Shown here: in pieces, positions 13,947-21,557 of the stretch
Numbering within the stretch: position 1 is the first letter of the stretch
Layout: each line of letters begins with the position of its first letter
DNA from: Chloroflexota bacterium
GTDB taxonomy: Bacteria; Chloroflexota; UBA6077; FW602-bin22; JAMCYS01
DNA length: 34,773 nt
NCBI GenBank assembly: GCA_023473795.1
Contig: JAMCYS010000035.1
Span: forward strand, 1 to 34,773
Direction of reading: 5' to 3'
Notes under the pieces: model-generated
The model's database searches: none
What the model saw: the letters and a program-made list of their open reading frames with translations, nothing else
Told to the model about the DNA's origin: nothing
Translations under genes and position numbers: made by a program

Positions 13947-15587
13947 ATGAAGGCGGTGAGTCCAGACACCTGCCGCAAGGTGCCGGCATGCCAGAGCGCT
14001 TGTCCGGCAGGGATCGACATTCCGCGCTACATCAGGCACTTGCGCGGCGGAGAGTTCAGTGCCGCGCTGGCAGTGAACAGAGAAAAGATTCCCTTCCCTT
14101 CTGTCTGCGGTTACGCCTGCGTACACCCCTGCGAGGCCGCCTGCGCACGAAAACAGATTGACGAGCCTGTGGCTGTTCGCCTGTTGAAACGTGCCGCGGT
14201 CGAGCTGGGAGGTGACGACTGGAAGAGCGGCCAGATTGCCCCATCGGCGACTGGCAAGAAGGTTGTCGTTGTCGGCGCCGGGCCTGCGGGCCTAACCGCC
14301 GCCTACTGTTTAGCACGGCGCGGACACGAGGTCACGGTGCTGGAGGCTCTGCGGGAGCCGGGCGGCATGATGCGCTATGGCATTCCCGAATACCGTTTGC
14401 CCAGGCCGGCTCTTGCCAAAGAGGTGGCCGAGATCGTGGGCGCCGGGGTCAAGATCGAGACCGGCGTGCAGGTTGAGGTGCCAGCGCAGCTGCTGCGGGA
14501 TGGCTTCGACGCCGTGCTGGTTACGGTTGGCGCCTGGCGAGGCGCGCACTTGGGGGTACCTGGCGAGGAAAACGACAAGGTTCTCGACGGTTTCGCCTTC
14601 CTCAAGCAGATCAACAGCGGCGAACGGGTGCGGCTGGCTGGCCACGTCGTAGTCGTGGGCGGTGGTAACACCGCGATCGACGCCGCGCGGACGGCAGTGC
14701 GCTCCGGGGCCAAGAAGGTCACTATTCTGTACCGTCGCACGCGCGACGCTATGCCGGCGAGCGATGAGGAGATCGAGGGCGCCTTCTACGAGGGCGTGCA
14801 AGCGGAATTCCTGGCCGTGCCGGTGAAAATCGAGGAGAAGGACGGCGCGCTGGAGCTGACCTGCCAGAGGATGCAGCTCGGCAAACCTGACGCCAGCGGC
14901 CGTCCCAGGGTCTCGGCAGTTCCCGGCAGCGACTTCGCCGTTCACTGCGACAGGTTGCTGGTGGCTGTTGGTCAGACGCCTGAACTTGGCGGCGAATTCG
15001 GTCTCCCCACCGGCCCAGGTGGCACGGTGCAACGCGACAGGGAAACGTTCGCCACCGCGCAGCCGGGCATCTTCGCCGCTGGCGACGTGGCTGAGGGGCC
15101 GACTTCTATCATCGAGGCCATCACCCAGGGACGGAAGGCGGCGAGCGCGATCGATAGGTTTCTTGGCAGTGACGGAAGAATAGACGAGACGCTCGCGCCC
15201 GCCACCGCACAGGTGCGCTCACAGCCGGCCGTGCGGAGCGCGACTAGGCCCCACGTGGAACAGGTCCCGCTCGGCGAACGGCTCCACTCCTTCGCCACGG
15301 TTGAGCTGGGCTACGGGATCGGGGCTGCCACCAAGGAGGCACATCGTTGCCTCGGCTGCGACCTGCTTGACTTCCAGGTGACTGTGGACGCCACAGCCTG
15401 CAAAGAGTGCGGCTACTGCCAGGAGGTCTGCAAAGTCGGCGTCTACGACTGGGCCAACTACATCAGTGACCGCGGTTACAGGCCGATGCTTGCCGTCAAG
15501 CCCGAGAACTGTATCGGCTGTGGAGAGTGCATCTTCGCCTGTCCGGACTTCGCCATCACTGTAGTCGAGAGGGAGTGTGGCCAATGA
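13947..15587 (+). CDS. GltD-like FAD/NAD(P) oxidoreductase fused to a 2[4Fe-4S] ferredoxin domain
   Basis: This 546-residue flavoprotein probably moves electrons between ferredoxin-type clusters and NAD(P)H. Residues 1-90 hold the Cys-rich N-terminal domain of glutamate-synthase small subunits (CQSACPAGIDIPRYI; CGYACVHPCEAAC). FAD binding follows at about 105-135 (VVVVGAGPAGLTAAYCLARRG), and the second Rossmann motif for NAD(P) at 233-255 (VVVVGGGNTAIDAARTA). The GDVAEGPTSI FAD motif comes before residue 400. The C-terminal 62 residues are a ferredoxin with CKECGYCQEVC and CIGCGECIFAC, two full [4Fe-4S] motifs, equal to the delta subunit of 2-oxoacid oxidoreductases. The ATG at 13947 follows GGAGA; the upstream extension of the frame covers the promoter and is not coding. 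It overlaps the alpha-subunit gene by four bases (ATGA). Confidence 0.9.
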   Translation: MKAVSPDTCRKVPACQSACPAGIDIPRYIRHLRGGEFSAALAVNREKIPFPSVCGYACVHPCEAACARKQIDEPVAVRLLKRAAVELGGDDWKSGQIAPSATGKKVVVVGAGPAGLTAAYCLARRGHEVTVLEALREPGGMMRYGIPEYRLPRPALAKEVAEIVGAGVKIETGVQVEVPAQLLRDGFDAVLVTVGAWRGAHLGVPGEENDKVLDGFAFLKQINSGERVRLAGHVVVVGGGNTAIDAARTAVRSGAKKVTILYRRTRDAMPASDEEIEGAFYEGVQAEFLAVPVKIEEKDGALELTCQRMQLGKPDASGRPRVSAVPGSDFAVHCDRLLVAVGQTPELGGEFGLPTGPGGTVQRDRETFATAQPGIFAAGDVAEGPTSIIEAITQGRKAASAIDRFLGSDGRIDETLAPATAQVRSQPAVRSATRPHVEQVPLGERLHSFATVELGYGIGAATKEAHRCLGCDLLDFQVTVDATACKECGYCQEVCKVGVYDWANYISDRGYRPMLAVKPENCIGCGECIFACPDFAITVVERECGQ

Positions 15588-16756
15588 AGCGTGTGCTGGA
15601 GACGGGCAACGCGGCCATAACCGAGGGAGCGATTGCCGCCGGCTGCCGAGTGTTCGCGGGCTATCCGATAACCCCGGCGACCGAGATCGCCGAGAATATG
15701 TCCCGCCGTTTGCCGCAGGTGGGCGGCTATTATCTGCAGGCCGAGGACGAGCTGGCCGCCATGCACATCGCCGTAGGCTCGTCGTTGGGTGGTCTTAAGG
15801 CGATGACGGCCACTTCGGGTCCAGGCTTCATCCTCTATGCCGACCCCTACGGCTGGGCCCTGGGCAGCGAGATACCGGTGGTGGTCGTCAATGCCCAGAG
15901 AGTCGGTCCAGTCAGCGGGATCACCGGCGCGCCTGGCCAGGGCGAGTTCTATTTCTCTCGCTACCCCACCCAAGGAGGCAACTTCGAGACGATCGTTCTG
16001 GCACCCGCGAGCGTACAGGAGGCTTTGAACCTGACGGTGGAAGCGTTCTATCTGGCCGAGCGTTTTCGCATGCCGGTCACGCTGCTGGCCGACCAGCTGG
16101 TGACTGACGGCTGGGAAAGCCTCTCAGTCCCAGAGACGCCCGATGACGTAGCGGCCATGGGCCTGCGCGTGCTGCCGCGCCGCATCCATAGCGGCCCGGA
16201 GTTCTATCCGGCTAGCGACGAAATCGACGTGCCGCCCGTCGTGCTCGGGCACAATACAGGCGCAGCCTGCTCCGACTGGACGCCGACGGAGCAAGGCTAT
16301 GACACCGAGGAGGTGGAGGCGCAGCACAAGCACGCCTACCGGCTCATCTATAAGGTACGCAACCATCGCGACCTCCTGCGGCGCTACGAAGCGTATTACT
16401 TGGATGATAACCCGGAAGTAGTGCTGGTCTCGTACGGCAGCCCCGCCCGCGTAGCCAAGAGCGCTGTGAAGAGGGCGCGGGAGCGCGGCTTGAAGGTCGG
16501 AGGCATACGCCTGATCGGACTCTGGCCGTTCCCCGAAGAGTTGTTCACTCTACCCGCGAAGTACCTGTCTGTCGAGCTGAACAACGACGGCCAGCTCGTG
16601 CGTGAGGTGCAGCGGGCGGTGCCGAAGGGCAGCGCGGTGCACTTCTTCGGCAAGTGCGGTGAGTTGCCCACCGTGGCGGAGCTGCAGAGGATGATCGACG
16701 CTCTCTTGTCTGGAGAGCCACTGCCAGCCAACAGATGGGAATGGGAGGCCTGGTGA
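15584..16756 (+). CDS. korA: 2-oxoacid:ferredoxin oxidoreductase, alpha subunit
   Basis: This 390-residue subunit supplies the pyrimidine-binding and C-terminal transketolase-like domains of a KorA/VorB-type enzyme that converts a 2-oxoacid plus CoA to acyl-CoA, CO2 and reduced ferredoxin. Early motifs are GNAAITEGAIAAGCRVF, GYPITPATEI and AEDELAAMHIAVGSSLGG with TSGPGF. The C-terminal half has VVLVSYGSPARVAKSAV and a typical LWPFPEE. The ATG overlaps the stop of the flavoprotein gene, which indicates translational coupling. The subunit order (flavoprotein-ferredoxin, alpha, beta, gamma) and the nearby suc genes favour 2-oxoglutarate, but a branched-chain or other 2-oxoacid remains possible, so the gene symbol is tentative. 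Confidence 0.9.
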   Translation: MKRVLETGNAAITEGAIAAGCRVFAGYPITPATEIAENMSRRLPQVGGYYLQAEDELAAMHIAVGSSLGGLKAMTATSGPGFILYADPYGWALGSEIPVVVVNAQRVGPVSGITGAPGQGEFYFSRYPTQGGNFETIVLAPASVQEALNLTVEAFYLAERFRMPVTLLADQLVTDGWESLSVPETPDDVAAMGLRVLPRRIHSGPEFYPASDEIDVPPVVLGHNTGAACSDWTPTEQGYDTEEVEAQHKHAYRLIYKVRNHRDLLRRYEAYYLDDNPEVVLVSYGSPARVAKSAVKRARERGLKVGGIRLIGLWPFPEELFTLPAKYLSVELNNDGQLVREVQRAVPKGSAVHFFGKCGELPTVAELQRMIDALLSGEPLPANRWEWEAW

Positions 16757-16757
16757 G

Positions 16758-17594
16758 ATGGACCCGCTAGCGGAGAAGTACCTCCGTCCAAGGAAGATTC
16801 CCAGCACGGCCTGCAGCGGTTGTGGGCTCGGCCAGATACACAAGAAGATAGTGATGGCTATCGACGAACTTGGGCTCGGAATTGAGGACGTGGTCTGGGG
16901 CACGGGCATAGGCTGTGCCGGCCGTCAGACGTTCGGCGCCTGGAAGGGCGACAACTTCGCCGGCACCCACGGGCGGGTCTACGCCATCTCTACCGGCCTG
17001 CGCGTCGCCCTGCCGCGAGACAAGAAGATCGTTCTGACCGTGGGCGATGGTGACGCATTCGGCATCGGCTTGTTGCACGTGCTGCATTGCGCCCGTCGCA
17101 ACCTCGACGTGACGGTTATCGTCTGCGACAACCTGGGGTACCAGTCCACGGGCGGCCAGTACGGCTGGACGACGCCCGAGGGCTACAAGACCGATAGTAG
17201 CCCCTACGGCATGAACGAGCCCAACTGGGTGCAGGGCGGGCGCGACGTCCTCGGCATCTTGCGCGAGGCGGGCGCCACCTTCCTAGCCCGCCACACTAGT
17301 CTCGAGGGCCGGGAGGCGGTGGAGGACATCAAGAAGGCCATCCAAAACAGGGGCTTCTCCCTCGTTCACATGCCGTTCCCCTGCATCACCAACTTCGCCG
17401 GCCGGGCGCTGGGCACGCGCAAGCCCGTGGAAGTCTATCGATGGTTCAAGGAGCACACGGACGGGAACGTCCCTGGCAAGCCGGGAGACGCCCTCTTCAA
17501 GTGCGGCGTGTACTTCGATGCTAGCAATAGCCGCGTCGAGTATTCCGAACTGGTGAGAAACAACGTCGCCGAGGTGCAGCGGAGGTATCGCTAA
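16758..17594 (+). CDS. korB: 2-oxoacid:ferredoxin oxidoreductase, beta subunit (thiamine diphosphate-binding)
   Basis: This 278-residue catalytic subunit shows the thiamine-diphosphate motif GDGDAFGIGLLHVLHCARRN ending some 30 residues later at the cofactor-facing N, as in VTVIVCDN. Cys ligands for its [4Fe-4S] cluster are visible in ACSGCG near the start, GIGCAG about 35 residues on, and KCGVYFD close to the C-terminus. The phosphate-binding segment NLGYQSTGGQ is typical of KorB/VorA proteins. The ATG starts one base after the stop of the alpha gene, and its own stop overlaps the gamma start (TAATG), so the three subunits are made together. The length is normal. Confidence 0.92.
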   Translation: MDPLAEKYLRPRKIPSTACSGCGLGQIHKKIVMAIDELGLGIEDVVWGTGIGCAGRQTFGAWKGDNFAGTHGRVYAISTGLRVALPRDKKIVLTVGDGDAFGIGLLHVLHCARRNLDVTVIVCDNLGYQSTGGQYGWTTPEGYKTDSSPYGMNEPNWVQGGRDVLGILREAGATFLARHTSLEGREAVEDIKKAIQNRGFSLVHMPFPCITNFAGRALGTRKPVEVYRWFKEHTDGNVPGKPGDALFKCGVYFDASNSRVEYSELVRNNVAEVQRRYR

Positions 17595-18157
17595 TGGAGA
17601 AGCGAACTGAGATTCTGGTGAGCGGCTTCGGAGGCCAGGGCGTCGTGCGCGTCGGCCAGATTCTGAGCACGGCGGCGGTGAGCTCGGGGCTGCACACGAC
17701 GATGCTCGTCAGCCACGGCACGGAGACTCGCGGCGGCTACGTGCGTAGCCAGGTAGTCATCTCCGACGAAGAGATCGACAGCCCGGTGGTGGAGAACCCG
17801 GATTTCCTCTGCGCCCTCTCCAAGGCCGCCTACAACCGCTTCAAGCACCTGGTGAGCAAGGGGACTATCATCTACGATCCGGCGTTCATCGAGCCCGACG
17901 AGACGCTGGACGTGCGCCAAGTTCCCTTCCCTGCCCGCGACATCGCCGTGGAGAAGCTGGGGCGGGAGATCTTCGCCAACGTGATCGTCGTGGGCTACCT
18001 GGCAGGCCTGTTGTCGGGGACTCTAACAAAAGAGGCCGTGGCGGCGGCGGTGCGCGAACGGATTCCCAAGTTTCAGAGCGAGAACGCGGCCGCGTTCGCG
18101 GTCGGCTATTCCTTGGCCGAGACATTGGGCGGGGCGCCGACAGTGGCGACCAGATAG
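17594..18157 (+). CDS. korC: 2-oxoacid:ferredoxin oxidoreductase, gamma subunit
   Basis: This 187-residue subunit is of the POR/KOR gamma family. It has the diagnostic N-terminal SGFGGQGVVRVGQILSTAAV, followed by SHGTETRGGYVRSQVVIS and YDPAFIEPDE. The gamma domain completes the enzyme by contacting CoA and the dimer interface. The ATG shares a base with the stop of the beta gene. The last 52 bases overlap, tail to tail, with the end of the lysR gene on the other strand, so no terminator fits between them. The final residues are poorly conserved in the family, so the overlap may be tolerated. Confidence 0.92.
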   Translation: MEKRTEILVSGFGGQGVVRVGQILSTAAVSSGLHTTMLVSHGTETRGGYVRSQVVISDEEIDSPVVENPDFLCALSKAAYNRFKHLVSKGTIIYDPAFIEPDETLDVRQVPFPARDIAVEKLGREIFANVIVVGYLAGLLSGTLTKEAVAAAVRERIPKFQSENAAAFAVGYSLAETLGGAPTVATR

Positions 18158-19023
18158 TCCAAGAACTCGCGCACGGTTCGCGTCTGGTATTTGTCCTTGT
18201 GCTGGACGAGGTAGAAGTCGCGTCGGAACTGAGCTCCTGTCAGGTCCAGCTTAGCCACGGAGCCGAGTGCCAGCTCCGCCGCGAGCGTCAGTTCGGAGAC
18301 TATCGAAACGCCCAGGCCAACTGCCACGGCCATCTTGACGGCCTCGTTGCTGGCCAGCTCCATAGTCACTTTCGGCACGAGGCCCAGCCTAGCCAGCTCC
18401 ACTTCGATCGCGGTGCGCGTAGTGGCGCCGCGTTCGCGGATGATCAAAGGCTCCTCTGCCAGTTCAGCCAACGTCATCGTGCATTGCCGCGCCTTGGGAT
18501 GGCTGGCGGGAAGAATGAGCACAAGCCTGTCCTGGAGGAAGAGGCGCGTCTGGAGGTCCGCGTGCTCGGGGTGGCCGGCCACCAGGCCGAAGTCGAGCTG
18601 GTTGCTCAGCAGACGGGCGATTATTTGCGCCGTGTTACCGATTTCGACCACGACCCTGAGGTTGGGATAGGCACGCTTGAAGCCGCACATCGCCTTAGGA
18701 AGTACGTAGATGCCGATGGTGTTGCTGGCGCCCATCAGCAGTCTGCCCGCCCCTACTTCCTTGCCTTCGTCGAGTGCCGTCGCCGCTTCTTCTGACAGGG
18801 CCACGATGCGCTTGGCGTAGTCGAGCATGGTCTCCCCGGCCTGGGTGAGATAGATGCGCTTGCCGATCTGCTCGAACAGAGTCTGACCTACCGTCTGCTC
18901 GAGCTTGGCGACAACGGCGCTGACTGAAGGCTGAGTCATATAGAGGTCGTCGGCGGCGCGCGTGAAGTTGCCCCTCTCCGCCACCGCGATGAAGACCCTG
19001 AGTTGCGGGATCGATACTTCCAC
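18106..19023 (-). CDS. LysR family transcriptional regulator of the kor and suc operons
   Basis: This 305-residue protein has an N-terminal LysR helix-turn-helix: LRVFIAVAERGNFTRAADDLYMTQPSVSAVVAKLEQ with LFEQ and LTQAGE. The effector-binding domain resembles the CysB/CbbR type (LLMGASNTIGIYVLP, AVGLGVSIVSEL). The frame extends to an ATG at 19041, but that codon overlaps the operator and has no Shine-Dalgarno site. The GTG at 19023 has GAAGG about 6 bases upstream and begins just before the conserved helix, so it is preferred. It lies between the two operons, convergent with kor and divergent from suc, and both carry the same operator. Its ligand could be a 2-oxoacid or acyl-CoA, by inference. 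Confidence 0.9.
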   Translation of the reverse strand: MEVSIPQLRVFIAVAERGNFTRAADDLYMTQPSVSAVVAKLEQTVGQTLFEQIGKRIYLTQAGETMLDYAKRIVALSEEAATALDEGKEVGAGRLLMGASNTIGIYVLPKAMCGFKRAYPNLRVVVEIGNTAQIIARLLSNQLDFGLVAGHPEHADLQTRLFLQDRLVLILPASHPKARQCTMTLAELAEEPLIIRERGATTRTAIEVELARLGLVPKVTMELASNEAVKMAVAVGLGVSIVSELTLAAELALGSVAKLDLTGAQFRRDFYLVQHKDKYQTRTVREFLDYLVATVGAPPNVSAKE

Positions 19024-19040
19024 GGCTGACCTTCGCTGCA

Positions 19041-19070
19041 TATCGTTACGATAGGAAAGTTCTATTGGAC
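19041..19070 (+). promoter_or_regulatory. LysR-type operator between lysR and the suc genes
   Basis: The palindrome TATCGT-T-ACGATA (19041-19053) is followed by ATAG-N7-CTAT and ends in TTGGAC. It matches the element before the kor operon at 26 of 30 positions. It lies 18 bp upstream of the preferred lysR GTG on the other strand, so LysR binding here could both activate suc and repress lysR. Confidence 0.85.
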
Positions 19071-19094
19071 GGGCCCTGGGACGCCTGCTAAATT
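19065..19094 (+). promoter_or_regulatory. Promoter of the sucCD-like operon
   Basis: TTGGAC (19065-19070), an 18-base spacer and TAAATT (19089-19094) repeat the geometry of the kor promoter exactly. The leader of about 196 bases to the sucC start ends with a hairpin AGCGAG (19265-19270) / CTCGCT (19276-19281) just before the weak ribosome-binding site. Confidence 0.65.
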
Positions 19095-19296
19095 GAAGGC
19101 ACGGCCAGGTGAAGCGGTTGGCAGAGCGGCGGGCGCGCCGGCGCGACTGCGATACCCCACATCGTAGCCATCTCGCAGCCCATCGTCAACGGCCGGCTCC
19201 TCGCTTGAGACCTAGCCCAAGCGGACGCACGGCGACCGCCGAGGCCTACTCCGAGATCTAATCGAGCGAGGCAGACTCGCTGAGGTTGGTGGGCAG

Positions 19297-20430
19297 ATGC
19301 GCTTGTACGAGTACCAGGCGAAGTGGCTATTTGCCGCGCAGGGCATACCGACCCCACCGGGCGCGGTGGCAACGGATCCTGAGCAGGCGGGAGCGGCCGC
19401 CGAGCAACTTGGCGTTCCGGTGGCACTCAAGGCGCAAGTCCTCGCCGGCAAGCGCGGCAAGGCGGGCGGCATACGCTTCGCCCAGGACGCGGCCGGCGCG
19501 CGGGCGGCCGCCCACGATATCCTCGGGGCGACTCTAAACGGCTTCGTAGTAGAATCGCTCCTCGTCGAGCAAAGGCTGGACATCGCGAGCGAACTGTACC
19601 TTGGTATCACGACCGACCGGTCACGGCGCTGCCCTGTGGCGATCTTCTCTGCCAGCGGCGGCGTGGAGATCGAGGAGGTCGCCCGTTCGGAACCGGAGAA
19701 GCTGATCGTCATGCCAATCGACGTGGCAGTTGGCTTTCAGACCTACCATGCTATGAACCTGGCGCTGAGGGGCGGCCTGGGGGGGAAACTGCTGACCGCG
19801 GTCGCCGACGTCGCCAGCAGGCTCTACGACGTGTACTGGCAGTACGACGCCGAGGTCGCGGAGATCAACCCGCTTGTCGTCACCCAATCGGGCCAGGTAG
19901 TGGCGGCGGACGCTCGCATGTCAATCGACGAGAACGCGTTGCCTCGCCAGAAGAACCTACCCAAGAACGCTATGCCGGGCTCCGACCTGGAGATTGCCGC
20001 CCGTGAACAAGGTCTTACCTACATCCCGCTGGACGGGGACATCTGCATCCTGGCCAACGGAGCGGGATTGACGCTCGCCACGATGGACCTTATCGCGGCG
20101 CACGGCGGCCGACCGGCCAACTTCACCGAGGTTGGCGGCGGGAACTACCTCAAGGCCAGACAGTCACTGGCGATCGCCCTTTCCAGACCGAGGATCAAGG
20201 CCCTGTTTGTGAACGTCTTTGGCGCCTTCGCCCGCGCCGATCACATTGCCGATGGCTTCACCCAGGCGCTGGTGGAGCTGAAGCCGGACTTGCCCATCGT
20301 CGCCTGCATCCGCGGCACGGAGGAAGAGACGGCCTGGCGACTGGTGCGAGAGCGACTGGGCATCGAACCGTACAAGGACATGGATCTGGCGGCAGCGGCA
20401 GTAGTCGCCAGGGCCTACGGGCGCGGTTGA
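19297..20430 (+). CDS. sucC: ADP-forming acyl-CoA synthetase (succinyl-CoA ligase-like), beta subunit
   Basis: This 377-residue subunit has the ATP-grasp and CoA-ligase architecture of SucC: LYEYQAKWLFAAQGIPTP at the start, KAQVLAGKRGKAGGIRF, SGGVEIEEVA, EINPLVVT (metal and nucleotide binding) and ANGAGLTLATMDLIAAHGG with NFTEVGGG in the phosphate-binding domain. The usual NIFGGIVRCD loop reads NVFGAFARAD here, an uncommon substitution near the subunit interface and substrate site. It would convert acyl-CoA, ADP and phosphate to acid, ATP and CoA, taking the product of the adjacent oxidoreductase. The ATG at 19297 follows a weak GGTGGG site. Length is slightly short of the 388 residues of E. 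coli SucC. Confidence 0.9.
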   Translation: MRLYEYQAKWLFAAQGIPTPPGAVATDPEQAGAAAEQLGVPVALKAQVLAGKRGKAGGIRFAQDAAGARAAAHDILGATLNGFVVESLLVEQRLDIASELYLGITTDRSRRCPVAIFSASGGVEIEEVARSEPEKLIVMPIDVAVGFQTYHAMNLALRGGLGGKLLTAVADVASRLYDVYWQYDAEVAEINPLVVTQSGQVVAADARMSIDENALPRQKNLPKNAMPGSDLEIAAREQGLTYIPLDGDICILANGAGLTLATMDLIAAHGGRPANFTEVGGGNYLKARQSLAIALSRPRIKALFVNVFGAFARADHIADGFTQALVELKPDLPIVACIRGTEEETAWRLVRERLGIEPYKDMDLAAAAVVARAYGRG

Positions 20431-20464
20431 AAGAAGAGATACATTGCCAAGAGAGGCTTCGGAT

Positions 20465-21343
20465 ATGCTGGCGAAACGCAGCGATCGGGTTCTAGTACAG
20501 GGGATTACGGGCAGGGAAGGGACCTACTGGACTGAGAAGATGCTCCAGTACGGCACAAGGATTGTTGCCGGTGTCACGCCGGGCAAAGGTGGCCAGTCCG
20601 TGCACGGCGTGCCGGTATTCGACACCGTCGAAGCGGCAATGCTGCGGCGTCCGGCCGAGGTTTCGGTTCTCTTCGTGCCGCCGATGTACGCGATGGCTGG
20701 CGCCTGCGAGGCCACCGAAGCCGGGATCAAGAATGTGGTCGTGCTGGCGGATGGCGTGCCGGTTCACGATACGATGGTCATGCTGGCCAGGGCCAGTCAG
20801 TATGGTGCCCGCATCTTGGGACCCAACGGGCCCGGCATGATCGTTCCCGGCGAGACAATGGTTGGTATCCTACCGTGTTGGCTCGAAGACGTCTTCCGTC
20901 CCGGCTCGGTAGGGGTCGTCTCGCGCAGTGGCAGCCTTGGCACGGCCATCTGTCACCAGGTGATCCGGGCTGGCTTGGGCCAGAGCGTGGTGCTGGGCAT
21001 CGGCGGCGACCCCATCGTCGGCACGACCACTCGCGAGGCGCTGGAGTTCTTTGCCCAGGACGGGCGCACGCGCGCAGTCGTCATAGTCGGCGAGCTGGGG
21101 GGCACAATGGAGGAGGACGCGGCGCCTGTCGTGGCTGAGATGGGCAAGCCGGTGGTGGCATTCATCGCCGGCGGAATGGCACCCGAGGGCAAGCGCATGG
21201 GCCACGCCGGCGCCATCGTGGAGGGCGACCGTGGGACCGTTCGCAGTAAGACGCGGCTCCTCGCCGAGGCGGGGGCCCACATCGCCCGGACGCCGAATGA
21301 GGTGGCCGAGCTCCTGTCCAAGGCAATGAAGACAAACCGTTAG
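20465..21343 (+). CDS. sucD: ADP-forming acyl-CoA synthetase (succinyl-CoA ligase-like), alpha subunit
   Basis: This 292-residue subunit carries the phosphohistidine loop GHAGAIVEGD, the CoA-binding start VQGITGREGTYW and VAGVTPGKGGQSVHGVPVFDT, and the central SRSGSLGTAI and GIGGDPIVG motifs of SucD. Two deviations stand out: the usual GPNCPG reads GPNGPG, so the Cys of that loop is lost, and the GTFH of the CoA-binding loop reads GTYW. These may indicate an acyl substrate other than succinate. The ATG at 20465 is preferred to an upstream TTG at 20444 because it starts directly before the CoA domain. It follows sucC by 34 bp. Confidence 0.9.
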   Translation: MLAKRSDRVLVQGITGREGTYWTEKMLQYGTRIVAGVTPGKGGQSVHGVPVFDTVEAAMLRRPAEVSVLFVPPMYAMAGACEATEAGIKNVVVLADGVPVHDTMVMLARASQYGARILGPNGPGMIVPGETMVGILPCWLEDVFRPGSVGVVSRSGSLGTAICHQVIRAGLGQSVVLGIGGDPIVGTTTREALEFFAQDGRTRAVVIVGELGGTMEEDAAPVVAEMGKPVVAFIAGGMAPEGKRMGHAGAIVEGDRGTVRSKTRLLAEAGAHIARTPNEVAELLSKAMKTNR

Positions 21344-21520
21344 GTGGTCTTCCCCGCGTCCGTGGCTCCAAGGTACGACAGACCCCAATTCCACTAAACT
21401 AACTAGGCTGGGCAGAGCACTGATTGACGCCTTCCAGTTGACCGCAACGAGCTGCGGATCATTTCCGAACTGGCTGCCCTTCGGGCGCGACCGAGGATGC
21501 GAGATCTGGCAACCGGGCAG

Positions 21521-21526
21521 TATAAT
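21521..21526 (+). promoter_or_regulatory. Probable -10 box upstream of the DUF6398-like gene
   Basis: A perfect TATAAT lies 31 bp before the ATG at 21558. The -35 region at optimal spacing is poor (TGCGAG), so the promoter may be weak or activator-dependent. The 178 bp between sucD and this point show no clear terminator. Confidence 0.4.
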
Positions 21527-21557
21527 CCAGGAAATCCGGATTCGGCGGGAGCAGGCC

